NCBI GenBank assembly: GCA_018056725.1
Contig: JAGPFF010000016.1
Coordinates: 1 to 44,208, forward strand
Direction of reading: 5' to 3'
DNA length: 44,208 nucleotides
Source of the DNA: Anaerolineaceae bacterium
GTDB taxonomy: Bacteria; Chloroflexota; Anaerolineae; Anaerolineales; Anaerolineaceae
Part shown: one piece after another, positions 8,385 to 14,340 of the stretch
Position numbering within the stretch: the stretch's first letter is position 1
How the letters are laid out: every line of letters starts with the position of its first letter
Notes under the pieces: model-generated
Seen by the model: the letters and a program-made list of their open reading frames with translations, nothing else
Databases searched by the model: none
Told to the model about the DNA's origin: nothing
Made by a program: the position numbers and the translations under genes

Positions 8385-9187
8385 TATTGCCTCTGCCGGA
8401 TCACTTCGTAAAGCAAAAGAGACGCGGCAACGCCGGCATTGAGTGATTCAGTGTGCCCGGGCATGGGAATTTGAACGATAGCTTCCGCGTGACTGCGGGC
8501 GTATTCACTGGCGCCTTCCGCCTCACCGCCAACGATCAACGCCAGCGGTTTTTTCAAATCGATCTGCCACATGCTTTGCCCACCAGTGGCATCCGCCAGG
8601 AACCAGTGAAGCGGATTCGGCTGGACGGCATGGCAATAAGCCGTGATTTGCGCCCAGTCCCACTGGCAGAGACAAAGATGAAGGTGCGCGCCCATTCCAG
8701 CCCGCACCACTTTGGGGCTGTAGGGGTCTACACTTCCAGGCGGGATGAACACGATCGGGACGCCAACCGCTGCTGCACTGCGCAGGATTGTGCCCATGTT
8801 GCCAGGATCACGCAACTGGTCGAGTATCAACGCCAAATCCACATTGGGTGGAGGATCTGCTGAAGGGATAGGCAGCACCAGCAGAATGCCCTGTGAGGTC
8901 TCGGTATCCGAAAGACGGGCGAGAAGATCCGCAGCCAGTGTGTAAGTGGGAATTTCGAGTTGGCTGAACCGCTCCACAAGCTGCCTGCCGCGTGGAGAAA
9001 GTTTTTCAGAGAAATAAAGCGAGTGCGGTTTAATCCCTGCCAACCATACTTCCTCCGCCAACCGAACCCCTTCCATCACAAAAAGACCAGATTGTGTTCT
9101 GGCGGAACGATCTTCAAGCAAGGAGCGGATCCACTGAACCCGGGGGTTATGGATGGAGGTGATTGGTGGGGATAAAGGAGGGATCAT
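8384..9187 (-). CDS. TrmH/SpoU-family RNA 2'-O-methyltransferase
   Basis: A 267-residue SPOUT methyltransferase. The N-terminal substrate-binding domain (residues 1-105) includes the Val-Met-Glu-Gly-Val-Arg-Leu segment. The knotted catalytic domain shows motif 1 (Asp-Pro-Gly-Asn-Met-Gly-Thr-Ile-Leu-Arg-Ser-Ala), motif 2 (Leu-Ile-Val-Gly-Gly-Glu-Ala-Glu-Gly) and motif 3 (Ile-Pro-Met-Pro-Gly-His-Thr-Glu-Ser-Leu-Asn-Ala-Gly-Val-Ala). These bind S-adenosylmethionine and form the trefoil knot. The likely reaction is 2'-O-methylation of a ribose in rRNA or tRNA; the exact site cannot be told. It lies 69 bp after rplT, beyond a terminator, so it is either read through or has its own promoter. It is coupled to the DUF711 gene. 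Confidence 0.9.
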   Translation of the reverse strand: MIPPLSPPITSIHNPRVQWIRSLLEDRSARTQSGLFVMEGVRLAEEVWLAGIKPHSLYFSEKLSPRGRQLVERFSQLEIPTYTLAADLLARLSDTETSQGILLVLPIPSADPPPNVDLALILDQLRDPGNMGTILRSAAAVGVPIVFIPPGSVDPYSPKVVRAGMGAHLHLCLCQWDWAQITAYCHAVQPNPLHWFLADATGGQSMWQIDLKKPLALIVGGEAEGASEYARSHAEAIVQIPMPGHTESLNAGVAASLLLYEVIRQRQ

Positions 9188-9203
9188 TTTCTTAATTCTA
9201 CCC

Positions 9204-9239
9204 GGAAAACAAAACGGGATGGCAGATGAGCCATCCCGT
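9204..9239 (-). terminator. Rho-independent terminator after rplT
   Basis: On the minus strand a perfect 10-bp stem (9239-9230 with 9223-9214; arms ACGGGATGGC and GCCATCCCGT) with a six-base loop is followed by TTTTGTTTT. It separates the translation genes infC-rpmI-rplT from the methyltransferase gene. Confidence 0.85.
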
Positions 9240-9256
9240 GATTGGGTTGAGATGAA

Positions 9257-9607
9257 TTAAGCGGATTTTGCTTTTTGAACCACGGCGGAAAATGCCTGTG
9301 GATCGCGAATAGCGAGATCAGCCAGCATTTTACGATTGAGCTGAATATTCGCCGTACGCATTCCATGGATCAATTGACTGTAGGAAAGACCGTTACGGCG
9401 GGCTCCCGCATTGATGCGGGTAATCCACAGACGGCGCAGATCGCGTTTGCGGTTGCGTCGGTCACGGCTGGCATACCACATGCTCTTCAAGCGGGCTTCG
9501 TTCGCGCGCCGGATCAGGCGATGCCGGCTGCCAAACTGCCCCTTGGTGAAACTTAATACTCTTTTATGACGACGATGGCTGAAGGAGCCACCTTTTACAC
9601 GAGCCAT
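9257..9607 (-). CDS. rplT: 50S ribosomal protein L20 (bL20)
   Basis: A 116-residue bL20, the standard length. The basic N-terminus with Arg-Val-Lys-Gly-Gly and His-Lys-Arg-Val-Leu, the Ala-Arg-Asp-Arg-Arg-Asn-Arg-Lys-Arg-Asp motif, and Trp-Ile-Thr-Arg-Ile-Asn-Ala are all in place. bL20 is an early assembly protein of the large subunit. In characterised bacteria it also represses its own operon by binding the mRNA leader. The ATG has an AGGAG ribosome-binding site seven bases upstream. Order infC-rpmI-rplT is the conserved arrangement, with a terminator immediately after. Confidence 0.98.
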   Translation of the reverse strand: MARVKGGSFSHRRHKRVLSFTKGQFGSRHRLIRRANEARLKSMWYASRDRRNRKRDLRRLWITRINAGARRNGLSYSQLIHGMRTANIQLNRKMLADLAIRDPQAFSAVVQKAKSA

Positions 9608-9704
9608 TGATTACTCCTTTGCGAACCCCTGGGCGCCGGTCGGTAGACCCGTTGCATACACCCAACAGCTGCACGAATACGGATTAGACGACAGGTCGTT
9701 GTCT

Positions 9705-9935
9705 CTACTTCTCCATGTTTGGATTGAGACGATTGACACGTTGCACAATCTTGTCACCCTGAACAGGAACCATTTCGGTGAACAAGGCTTTGGTGCGTTT
9801 TGAGGTGCGGCGGCGCAGGTGGCTTTTTCCACCTTTGGTGCGCATTAAAACGCCCGACCCGGTGAGGCGAAACCGTTTGGAGGTCGCTTTATGGGTCTTT
9901 AATTTGAACTTGCCTGATTTTATCTTGCGTGGCAC
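9705..9935 (-). CDS. rpmI: 50S ribosomal protein L35 (bL35)
   Basis: A 76-residue bL35 beginning Met-Pro-Arg-Lys-Ile-Lys. It has the typical Lys-Thr-His-Lys-Ala-Thr-Ser-Lys-Arg-Phe and Gly-Lys-Ser-His-Leu-Arg-Arg-Arg-Thr-Ser motifs, and is about ten residues longer than the usual 64-66 because of its C-terminal tail. The start is a GTG with a GAGGAG ribosome-binding site six bases upstream. It lies between infC (117 bp gap) and rplT (97 bp gap) and is cotranscribed with both. The gaps are longer than usual inside this operon and could hold L20-binding regulatory structure, though I see no clear motif. Confidence 0.97.
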   Translation of the reverse strand: MPRKIKSGKFKLKTHKATSKRFRLTGSGVLMRTKGGKSHLRRRTSKRTKALFTEMVPVQGDKIVQRVNRLNPNMEK

Positions 9936-10052
9936 AGCAAACTCCTCTCAACAAATTACGCAAAATACGCGCGAAAATGGATTATACCAGAAAATTGTCG
10001 ATCCATCCTGATTTTGGATCGAAGGGAAGTTGTTTTGGATTCTAGCAGAAGC

Positions 10053-10619
10053 TCAGGATTCAGCAGGTTGTTCGATCTTTTCAGGCTCAGTTGTTTTTTT
10101 CTTACCCGGTCTGGAGGGGGCGAGCACCATTCCCATCGTCCGTCCTTCCATGCTGGGAGCCTGTTCAATGGTGGCAACATCCGCCAGATCCGCTGCGATT
10201 TCCTTCAAATCTTCCAGAGCGATTTCGGGATAGGTGATTTCACGACCGCGAAAGCGGATGGTTACTTTTACCTTATTCCCCTCTTGCAGCCAGCGGCGCG
10301 CATCACGGGTTTTGAAGCCGCGGTGATGTTCGTTCGTTTTTGGGCGGAGCCGAATTTCTTTAACCTCAATCTTGGTTTGAGATTTTCGCGCTTCTTTTTC
10401 TTTCTTGGTGCGCTCATAAAGAAATTTCCCAAAATCCATCACCCGGCAAACTGGCGGGTCAGAATTTGGTGCGACTTCAACCAGATCAAGTTCTGCTTCG
10501 CGCGCAATTTGTAAGGCTTTTTGGATAGGGACGACCCCAATGTTCTCATTCTGGGGACCGATCAAACGAACTTCTGCGACCTTGATCAACTCATTGACAC
10601 GAAAATTTTGAGTACTGAT
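10053..10619 (-). CDS. infC: Translation initiation factor IF-3, with a non-canonical ATC start codon
   Basis: IF3 of about 189 residues. The N-domain runs to the linker (Tyr-Glu-Arg-Thr-Lys-Lys-Glu-Lys-Glu-Ala-Arg-Lys), and the C-domain carries Lys-Glu-Ile-Arg-Leu-Arg-Pro-Lys-Thr and Asn-Lys-Val-Lys-Val-Thr-Ile-Arg-Phe-Arg-Gly-Arg-Glu. The only standard start codon before the conserved core is a TTG at 10589, which lacks a ribosome-binding site and would delete the conserved Phe-Arg-Val-Asn-Glu segment. An ATC at 10619 restores Ser-Thr-Gln-Asn-Phe-Arg-Val-Asn-Glu-Leu-Ile-Lys. It sits six bases after AGGAG, and an in-frame stop lies four codons upstream of it (10631-10629). IF3 genes elsewhere use AUU, AUC or AUA starts as a feedback device, so ATC is the preferred start. 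Leader and promoter are well defined. Confidence 0.93.
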   Translation of the reverse strand: MSTQNFRVNELIKVAEVRLIGPQNENIGVVPIQKALQIAREAELDLVEVAPNSDPPVCRVMDFGKFLYERTKKEKEARKSQTKIEVKEIRLRPKTNEHHRGFKTRDARRWLQEGNKVKVTIRFRGREITYPEIALEDLKEIAADLADVATIEQAPSMEGRTMGMVLAPSRPGKKKTTEPEKIEQPAES

Positions 10620-10630
10620 AGCCTTCTCCT
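10617..10630 (-). promoter_or_regulatory. infC ribosome-binding site deciding the ATC start
   Basis: AGGAG at 10630-10626 is followed, six bases on, by ATC at 10619-10617. No ATG, GTG or TTG lies within ribosome-binding distance, so the site selects the rare start codon. Confidence 0.75.
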
Positions 10631-10649
10631 AAAACAAAATTTTAACATG

Positions 10650-10670
10650 AGCCCGTTTCTGAAACGGGCT
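10650..10670 (-). promoter_or_regulatory. Leader hairpin of the infC operon mRNA
   Basis: A perfect 21-base palindrome (arms AGCCCGTTTC / GAAACGGGCT) lies near the very 5' end of the predicted infC transcript, about 20 bases before the ribosome-binding site. It is not followed directly by a T-run, so it is more likely a stabilising or regulatory leader structure than a simple terminator. A part in autogenous control by L20 or IF3 is possible but unproven. Confidence 0.5.
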
Positions 10671-10682
10671 GCATTGGATTTT

Positions 10683-10712
10683 AATATACCATATTTCGGA
10701 AGGGCAAGTCAA
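10683..10712 (-). promoter_or_regulatory. Promoter of the infC-rpmI-rplT operon
   Basis: On the minus strand a TTGACT -35 box (10712-10707), an 18-base spacer and a TATATT -10 box (10688-10683) preceded by TGG (extended -10) form a strong sigma-70-type promoter. Its -35 box touches the left target duplication of the insertion sequence, so the insertion stopped just short of destroying it. Confidence 0.75.
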
Positions 10713-10729
10713 TCAATTGGAAGACGAAT
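10712..10729. repeat. Left target-site duplication of the insertion sequence
   Basis: The 18-base sequence ATCAATTGGAAGACGAAT here recurs exactly at 12122-12139 on the other side of the element. The next bases outward and inward differ, so the duplication is exactly 18 bp. Confidence 0.88.
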
Positions 10730-10735
10730 GTTAAA

Positions 10736-10778
10736 CCAAAGTTAAAATGTCCCCTTTTACCAAAGTTAAAATGTCCCC
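10736..10778 (+). repeat. Left end tandem 19-bp motif of the IS (two copies)
   Basis: CCAAAGTTAAAATGTCCCC occurs at 10736-10754 and again, identically, at 10760-10778. Both match the inverted copies at the right end. Confidence 0.9.
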
Positions 10779-10795
10779 ATACGTGGAGGCAGAAA

Positions 10796-12097
10796 GTGGA
10801 CAGAATATACAAAATGAGCGAAAAAGAGATCAAGAGAACAGAAATCATGAGTCAAGTAGCTCAGAAGCAAATCACCCAGAAAGTAGCCGCTGAACAATTG
10901 GGAATAAGTATTCGGCAAATAAAGCGGACATGGAAGAAATACCAGGAACAAGGGGTGGAAGGGATAATCCACAAAAGTCGAGGAAAACCGAGTCACAACC
11001 AAATGAGCGAAGAAATCAAGAAGAGGGTATTCGACCTCATCCTGGAAAAATATCGTGATTTTGGGCCAACCCTCGCCACAGAAAAACTGGTTGAGATTCA
11101 CGGGATCAAGATATCAGATGAAAGTGTTCGAAAGATCATGATTGAGGAAGGGTTGTGGAAACAACACCGGAGGCGGAAAATGCGAGTCTTCCAAATGCGT
11201 GAAAGGAGAGCCTGCTTCGGAGAGTTGATCCAGATTGATGGTTCAGACTATGACTGGTTCGAGGGACGAGGTCCACGATGTACCTTGCTGGTCTATGTTG
11301 ATGATGCCACTGGAAAACTGGTAGAGTTGTGGTTTGTGCCTCATGAGAGCTTCTTTGGGTATTGTGAAGCATCCAGACACTATTTTGAGCGTTACGGCCT
11401 TCCTGAAGCATTCTACAGCGATAAACACGGCATCTTTCACCTCAACAACCCCAAAACAGCTTCCGGTGATGGGTTAACAGACTTTGGCAGAGCCATGAAA
11501 GAACTTGGTATTGAGATTATTTGTGCCAATACACCCCAGGCGAAAGGCAGGGTGGAAAGAGCCAATAAGACCTTGCAAGACCGTCTCACCAAAGAATTGA
11601 GACTACAAAATATCTCAACCCCTGAAGAAGCTAACCAATGGCTGCCCAAGTTCATGGAGGAATACAATCGCCGATTTGCTACTGTTCCAAGAAGCGATAT
11701 TGATAGTCATGTCCCGCTTTCTGATTCTAATAACCTTGACTTTATTCTTTGTCGTAAGGAGACCCGTGTACTTTCAAAAAACCTGACTTTCCAATACTAC
11801 AAAAAGATCTACCAAATTCACGAAGATCGTCCTTCCTATGCCTTACGGAATGCCAACGTTACCGTTTTGGAGAAACCAAATCATGAGATAATAGTCCTCT
11901 ACAAAAATCAACCAATTCACTTTGATATTTACATTCAGCAGCAGAAACAGGCTGAAGTCGTGCCCTCCAAGTCTATTGATCATGCTCTATCCAACGCCTC
12001 CAAAGCTCACAAACCTGCACCTGATCATCCTTGGAGAGAGTTCAACCTTAACAAAGATGCCACCACTAAAGGTGACATTTTAACTTTGTCAAACTAG
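10796..12097 (+). CDS. DDE transposase/integrase-core transposase of the IS
   Basis: A 433-residue transposase. Residues 20-60 form a helix-turn-helix (Gln-Lys-Val-Ala-Ala-Glu-Gln-Leu-Gly-Ile-Ser), followed by a second DNA-binding segment to about 135. The retroviral-integrase-like core has Asp148 (Ile-Gln-Ile-Asp-Gly-Ser-x-x-Asp-Trp-Phe), Asp209 (Tyr-Ser-Asp-Lys-His-Gly) and Glu254 (Lys-Gly-Arg-Val-Glu-Arg-Ala-Asn), a full DDE triad. The Asp-Gly-Ser-x-x-Asp-Trp-Phe-Glu-Gly-Arg-Gly signature fits ISNCY/IS1202-type transposases. The GTG at 10796 is supported by GGAGG six bases upstream; an ATG at 10814 is a weaker alternative. No frameshift or stop interrupts it. It moves the element by cut-and-paste or copy chemistry; the mode is not visible here. 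Confidence 0.92.
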   Translation: MDRIYKMSEKEIKRTEIMSQVAQKQITQKVAAEQLGISIRQIKRTWKKYQEQGVEGIIHKSRGKPSHNQMSEEIKKRVFDLILEKYRDFGPTLATEKLVEIHGIKISDESVRKIMIEEGLWKQHRRRKMRVFQMRERRACFGELIQIDGSDYDWFEGRGPRCTLLVYVDDATGKLVELWFVPHESFFGYCEASRHYFERYGLPEAFYSDKHGIFHLNNPKTASGDGLTDFGRAMKELGIEIICANTPQAKGRVERANKTLQDRLTKELRLQNISTPEEANQWLPKFMEEYNRRFATVPRSDIDSHVPLSDSNNLDFILCRKETRVLSKNLTFQYYKKIYQIHEDRPSYALRNANVTVLEKPNHEIIVLYKNQPIHFDIYIQQQKQAEVVPSKSIDHALSNASKAHKPAPDHPWREFNLNKDATTKGDILTLSN

Positions 12098-12115
12098 GTG
12101 ACATTTTAACTTTGG
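12071..12115 (-). repeat. Right end tandem motif of the IS (two inverted copies)
   Basis: GGTGACATTTTAACTTTG at 12071-12088 and again at 12097-12114 is the inverse of the left-end motif with a C-to-A change. The inner copy also encodes the last residues of the transposase. Confidence 0.88.
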
Positions 12116-12121
12116 GCTAAC

Positions 12122-12139
12122 ATCAATTGGAAGACGAAT
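12122..12139. repeat. Right target-site duplication of the insertion sequence
   Basis: Exact copy of the 18 bases at 10712-10729, directly next to the right end of the element. Confidence 0.88.
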
Positions 12140-12429
12140 TCCTCTAAATAGTTCTTCTCACTCCAAAACCCGGGGCAAAAAACCAGATAAATCGTTGAAA
12201 TCGGTAGTGGATTGTTCGAGACAGCTGAATTGGTCGCAGTTGGTCCGCTGCCTCGCTTTGTTTCCGGTCGGAGCCCGACCGGTTCCCGGCTAACTTGACC
12301 AACCCCCCTTTGTGGGGATTAACTTCGACCGCACTCCAACCTTGACCGTAGCCCTGCCCAAGGCTCACCAGACCCTTCAGGAGGTTTCAACCCGATCATC
12401 CCGCGCTCCGTATTTTTTATCTGATTTAA
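12140..12429. other. Stretch without a recognisable gene, between the IS and an unassigned frame
   Basis: No frame in these 290 bases has a convincing gene. There is a GC-rich hairpin (CCGGTCGG-AGC-CCGACCGG near 12266-12284). Short minus-strand frames exist but show no family resemblance and change frame repeatedly, which suggests a decayed gene or non-coding sequence cut off from its former neighbour by the IS. Confidence 0.4.
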
Positions 12430-12672
12430 CTTGAAGATTGTTTTGAACACTCTATACAACTTGCAAAATCCATCCTTGCAAGCGAATCGGTTTATTCGCG
12501 GCGCGAAGTATTGCGTATGTTCTTTCGCAAAAACCTGTTTGATTTCCTTATTTCGGCAACTCCGGATGACTTTTACTGGAAGTACAGTGTGGACAATTAT
12601 CGCAATCTGCCGGACATGTTGAACAAGTTTCTCCATCACTACTATCACACGACCCGTTACCGCAAGAAGTAG
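12430..12672 (+). pseudogene. Unassigned 80-codon open frame, possible gene remnant
   Basis: An open frame begins directly after a stop at 12427-12429 and ends at TAG 12670-12672. It has no start codon with a ribosome-binding site near its beginning; the first internal ATG is about 28 codons in. The C-terminal half is rich in aromatic and basic residues (for example Asp-Phe-Tyr-Trp-Lys-Tyr and His-His-Tyr-Tyr-His). I do not recognise a family. The steady composition and lack of stops suggest the 3' end of a former protein gene, but chance cannot be ruled out over 80 codons. Confidence 0.25.
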
Positions 12673-12726
12673 ATTTCGTGCCGTCAGTGATCAGCGCAGA
12701 GGAAAGTAAGCCATATATCCCTACGA

Positions 12727-12751
12727 GAAATAAAAAACCACCCGCAGGTGG
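12727..12751 (-). terminator. Terminator after tRNA-Val
   Basis: On the minus strand CCACC-TGCG-GGTGG is followed by TTTTTTATTTC, directly after the tRNA-Val 3' end. Confidence 0.85.
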
Positions 12752-12756
12752 AGGAC

Positions 12757-12833
12757 TGGTGGGCGGTATAGGACTCGAACCTACGACCTTTGCGATGTCA
12801 ACGCAACGCTCTAACCAACTGAGCTAACCGCCC
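12757..12833 (-). tRNA. tRNA-Val(GAC)
   Basis: A 77-base tRNA with an acceptor GGGCGGT/ACCGCCC, D-arm TAGCTCAGTTGGTTAGAGC, anticodon loop TTGACAT on stem TTGCG/CGCAA (anticodon GAC), and a T-loop TTCGAGT. Discriminator A and the CCA end are encoded. It decodes GUC and GUU. Its anticodon and its 3' ACCA match the specifier and bulge of the valS T-box at 31605-31901. Confidence 0.97.
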
Positions 12834-12843
12834 GGTGCTCAAT

Positions 12844-12871
12844 ATTATAACGGATTTTCGACCTGTGGCAA
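12844..12871 (-). promoter_or_regulatory. Promoter of tRNA-Val
   Basis: Minus-strand TTGCCA (12871-12866), 16-base spacer, TATAAT (12849-12844). The expected start is a few bases before the mature tRNA 5' end. Confidence 0.75.
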
Positions 12872-12894
12872 TGGTCGGATCTTAAGAAACCAGC

Positions 12895-13317
12895 TTACTG
12901 GATGTTCACCACCGCAGCCCATAAAACGGTAAAGCGCGGCTGGGGCTGATCCTGACCGGGCGGAGAAAGGTGACCAATGGCAATGATCAATTTCTGCCCT
13001 TTAAGAAAGCCAGTAAAGCGCTTCGACCCGTACATGGGCACCAGGTTGGCGGAGTTGATGGTGTACAACTCACAATCATATTCATAGGCGACGGCGTAGA
13101 GCTGGTCTTTCCCGATGACCACCTGGATGATGTTGGGGGTGGAAAACTCCGCTCCATCTGGAATGAGGAACTTGAAACCTTTGGTGGATAATCTGAAACC
13201 ATCCCGGCAGGAAATGGAATATTCCACTCCCTCCTCCCCGGTGGGGGAAATCTTCTGCCAGTGAGCATCGTCAACGACCAGTATGGGTAATTCAAGGTCA
13301 GGCACGATGGAAGACAT
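12895..13317 (-). CDS. Hypothetical protein
   Basis: A 140-residue soluble protein with no signal peptide or membrane segment. It appears to be mostly beta-strand. Visible features are an early Leu-Val-Val-Asp-Asp-Ala-His-Trp segment, a central Phe-Leu-Ile-Pro-Asp-Gly-Ala-Glu-Phe-Ser-Thr-Pro-Asn, and a C-terminal Pro-Gln-Pro-Arg-Phe-Thr-Val-Leu-Trp-Ala. I do not recognise a family. The ATG at 13317 has an AGGA-type site about eight bases upstream. It sits alone between the tRNA-Val and tRNA-Ser genes. Codon composition resembles its neighbours, so it is likely a real, lineage-specific gene. Confidence 0.6.
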   Translation of the reverse strand: MSSIVPDLELPILVVDDAHWQKISPTGEEGVEYSISCRDGFRLSTKGFKFLIPDGAEFSTPNIIQVVIGKDQLYAVAYEYDCELYTINSANLVPMYGSKRFTGFLKGQKLIIAIGHLSPPGQDQPQPRFTVLWAAVVNIQ

Positions 13318-13434
13318 TGAACCCGTCCTAATTTACAGAATGTGTGGTGCGGATGTACCTATCGCAGAGCTTTGCTTTAATTAATAAAATTATAGGGAAA
13401 AAACAAAAAAAGAAAAGTCAAACAGCAGCAATTC

Positions 13435-13462
13435 TTGAGAATTGCGGATGAAATGGTATAAT
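13435..13462 (+). promoter_or_regulatory. Promoter of tRNA-Ser
   Basis: TTGAGA (13435-13440), 16-base spacer, TATAAT (13457-13462) preceded by TGG, an extended -10. The expected start is about 17 bases before the tRNA. Confidence 0.75.
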
Positions 13463-13485
13463 ATTGCCGCTTGAACCACAAGCGT

Positions 13486-13572
13486 GGAGAGGTTGCGCAG
13501 TCCGGTCTAACGCGCCCGCTTGGAGAGCGGGTATACCGAAAGGTATCGTGGGTTCGAATCCCACCCTCTCCG
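13486..13572 (+). tRNA. tRNA-Ser(GGA)
   Basis: An 87-base class II tRNA. Acceptor GGAGAGG/CCTCTCC, anticodon loop TTGGAGA on stem CCCGC/GCGGG (anticodon GGA), a long variable arm (TATACCGAAAGGTATC) and T-loop TTCGAAT. Discriminator G; the next bases are CCT, so CCA is not encoded and must be added. Confidence 0.97.
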
Positions 13573-13580
13573 CCTGACCG

Positions 13581-13612
13581 CACCTGGAAGAAAGGTTTCC
13601 AGGTGTTTTTTT
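13581..13612 (+). terminator. Terminator after tRNA-Ser
   Basis: A 9-bp stem CACCTGGAA/TTCCAGGTG with a seven-base loop followed by TTTTTTT. Confidence 0.9.
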
Positions 13613-13644
13613 ATGGTTTCATTCGGGAGATTTATTCATAATTT

Positions 13645-13676
13645 GAATGGCAGACATGGGGTCATGTCTGCCATTC
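13645..13676. repeat. Strong inverted repeat (13-bp stem), no T-run
   Basis: GAATGGCAGACAT and its exact inverse ATGTCTGCCATTC flank GGGGTC. Neither strand has a following T-run, so it is not an ordinary terminator. It could be a REP-like palindrome or the leftover end of a mobile element. It lies in the 216-base gap between tRNA-Ser and the NYN gene, which otherwise holds nothing I recognise. Confidence 0.6.
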
Positions 13677-13788
13677 TTAGGGAGGGAACACCACAGTTCA
13701 TTTCAGCGGAAACTTCCTGTGGAACACACGGTGTTGCACCAATAAAACGTGTGTTATATAGATATTATATATCTTATTTATCCTTAAT

Positions 13789-14274
13789 TCAAGGGGTATC
13801 CTTGCGTTTACCGGTCATTAACTTCAACATTTCTTCCACTTCTTCTTCAGAAGGCGGACGTTCTCGTTGCGAATCACTGACGCCAGGATTTGACAATGTT
13901 TCTATCAGGCGGCGCGAGAATTCCTCTGAAAGAATCGTACCGGCGTGTAAGGCTTTTGCTCCTGTGATTACGCGATGATCCGAAGAGACCACCAGCATGG
14001 TGCGCGTTTCGTTTCCTTGCCGCTGCAGGTACTGCAGGATGGCATCATCCGCAGTGAGCGACTTGCGAACATAGTGAATATGTACCAGACCGGATTTTGA
14101 TTGGAAAGGAGAACCAGCCGGTGCGCCGTCAAAGAAAAGCTCCGCCTGTGAGCGGGTGAGACGACAATATTCCGTCATCTTTTCGATTAACTTCATTTCG
14201 TCATCCGGGTCTTCAAGCCGGAAGCCGGGAATTTTGGGAATCAGGTTATGACCATCGATGACCAGACGTTTCAT
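13789..14274 (-). CDS. NYN-domain (YacP-like) putative RNase
   Basis: A 161-residue protein of the NYN/PIN-like nuclease fold. Acidic residues typical of the metal site are visible: Leu-Val-Ile-Asp-Gly-His-Asn-Leu-Ile at residues 4-12, Phe-Phe-Asp-Gly-Ala-Pro near 48, Ala-Asp-Asp-Ala-Ile near 75, and Val-Val-Ser-Ser-Asp-His-Arg near 98. YacP-type proteins are proposed or shown RNases acting on mRNA or rRNA. The start at 14274 gives the family N-terminus Met-Lys-Arg-Leu-Val-Ile-Asp-Gly and has AGAGG just upstream; a longer frame from 14295 is rejected. Its 5' end is near the divergent lamin-tail gene, so their promoters overlap. Confidence 0.87.
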   Translation of the reverse strand: MKRLVIDGHNLIPKIPGFRLEDPDDEMKLIEKMTEYCRLTRSQAELFFDGAPAGSPFQSKSGLVHIHYVRKSLTADDAILQYLQRQGNETRTMLVVSSDHRVITGAKALHAGTILSEEFSRRLIETLSNPGVSDSQRERPPSEEEVEEMLKLMTGKRKDTP

Positions 14275-14340
14275 CCATCCTCTTTTACAGGTCATTTTAC
14301 TCTGATTTATGCTATGATTCTAAATACCAATTGGCTTGAA

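Larger units (their letters stand above)
10730..12121 (+). mobile_element. Complete insertion sequence, ISNCY/IS1202-like, 1392 bp
   Basis: The element is bounded by 18-bp target duplications and by imperfect terminal inverted repeats starting GTTAAACCAAAGTTAAAATG on the left and, read inward, GTTAGCCCAAAGTTAAAATG on the right. Each end carries a second copy of the core AAAGTTAAAATGTC, about 24-26 bp further in (left 10736 and 10760; right 12097-12115 and 12071-12088), probably paired transposase-binding sites. It contains one intact DDE transposase gene that nearly fills it, and the gene's last codons lie in the inner right repeat. The family call rests on the transposase motifs and on the unusually long target duplication, which I recall as a trait of IS1202-type elements. 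Everything looks intact, suggesting recent insertion. Confidence 0.88.

Noticed and set aside
10587..10589. TTG start for infC
   Set aside because: It has no ribosome-binding site and removes the conserved IF3 N-terminal segment; ATC at 10619 fits better.
10676..10715. A dif/Xer-like site next to the IS
   Set aside because: The AT-rich core resembles a dif site loosely, but it is fully explained by the infC promoter (TTGACT and TATATT).
12144..12368. A 74-residue minus-strand gene
   Set aside because: No ribosome-binding site, no family resemblance, and its composition switches along the frame; it is listed only as unassigned sequence.
13377..13583. Small minus-strand protein with an Glu-Gly-Gly-Ile-Arg-Thr-His-Asp motif
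   Set aside because: This motif is the well-known translation of the complement of a tRNA-Ser gene; it is a shadow of the tRNA.
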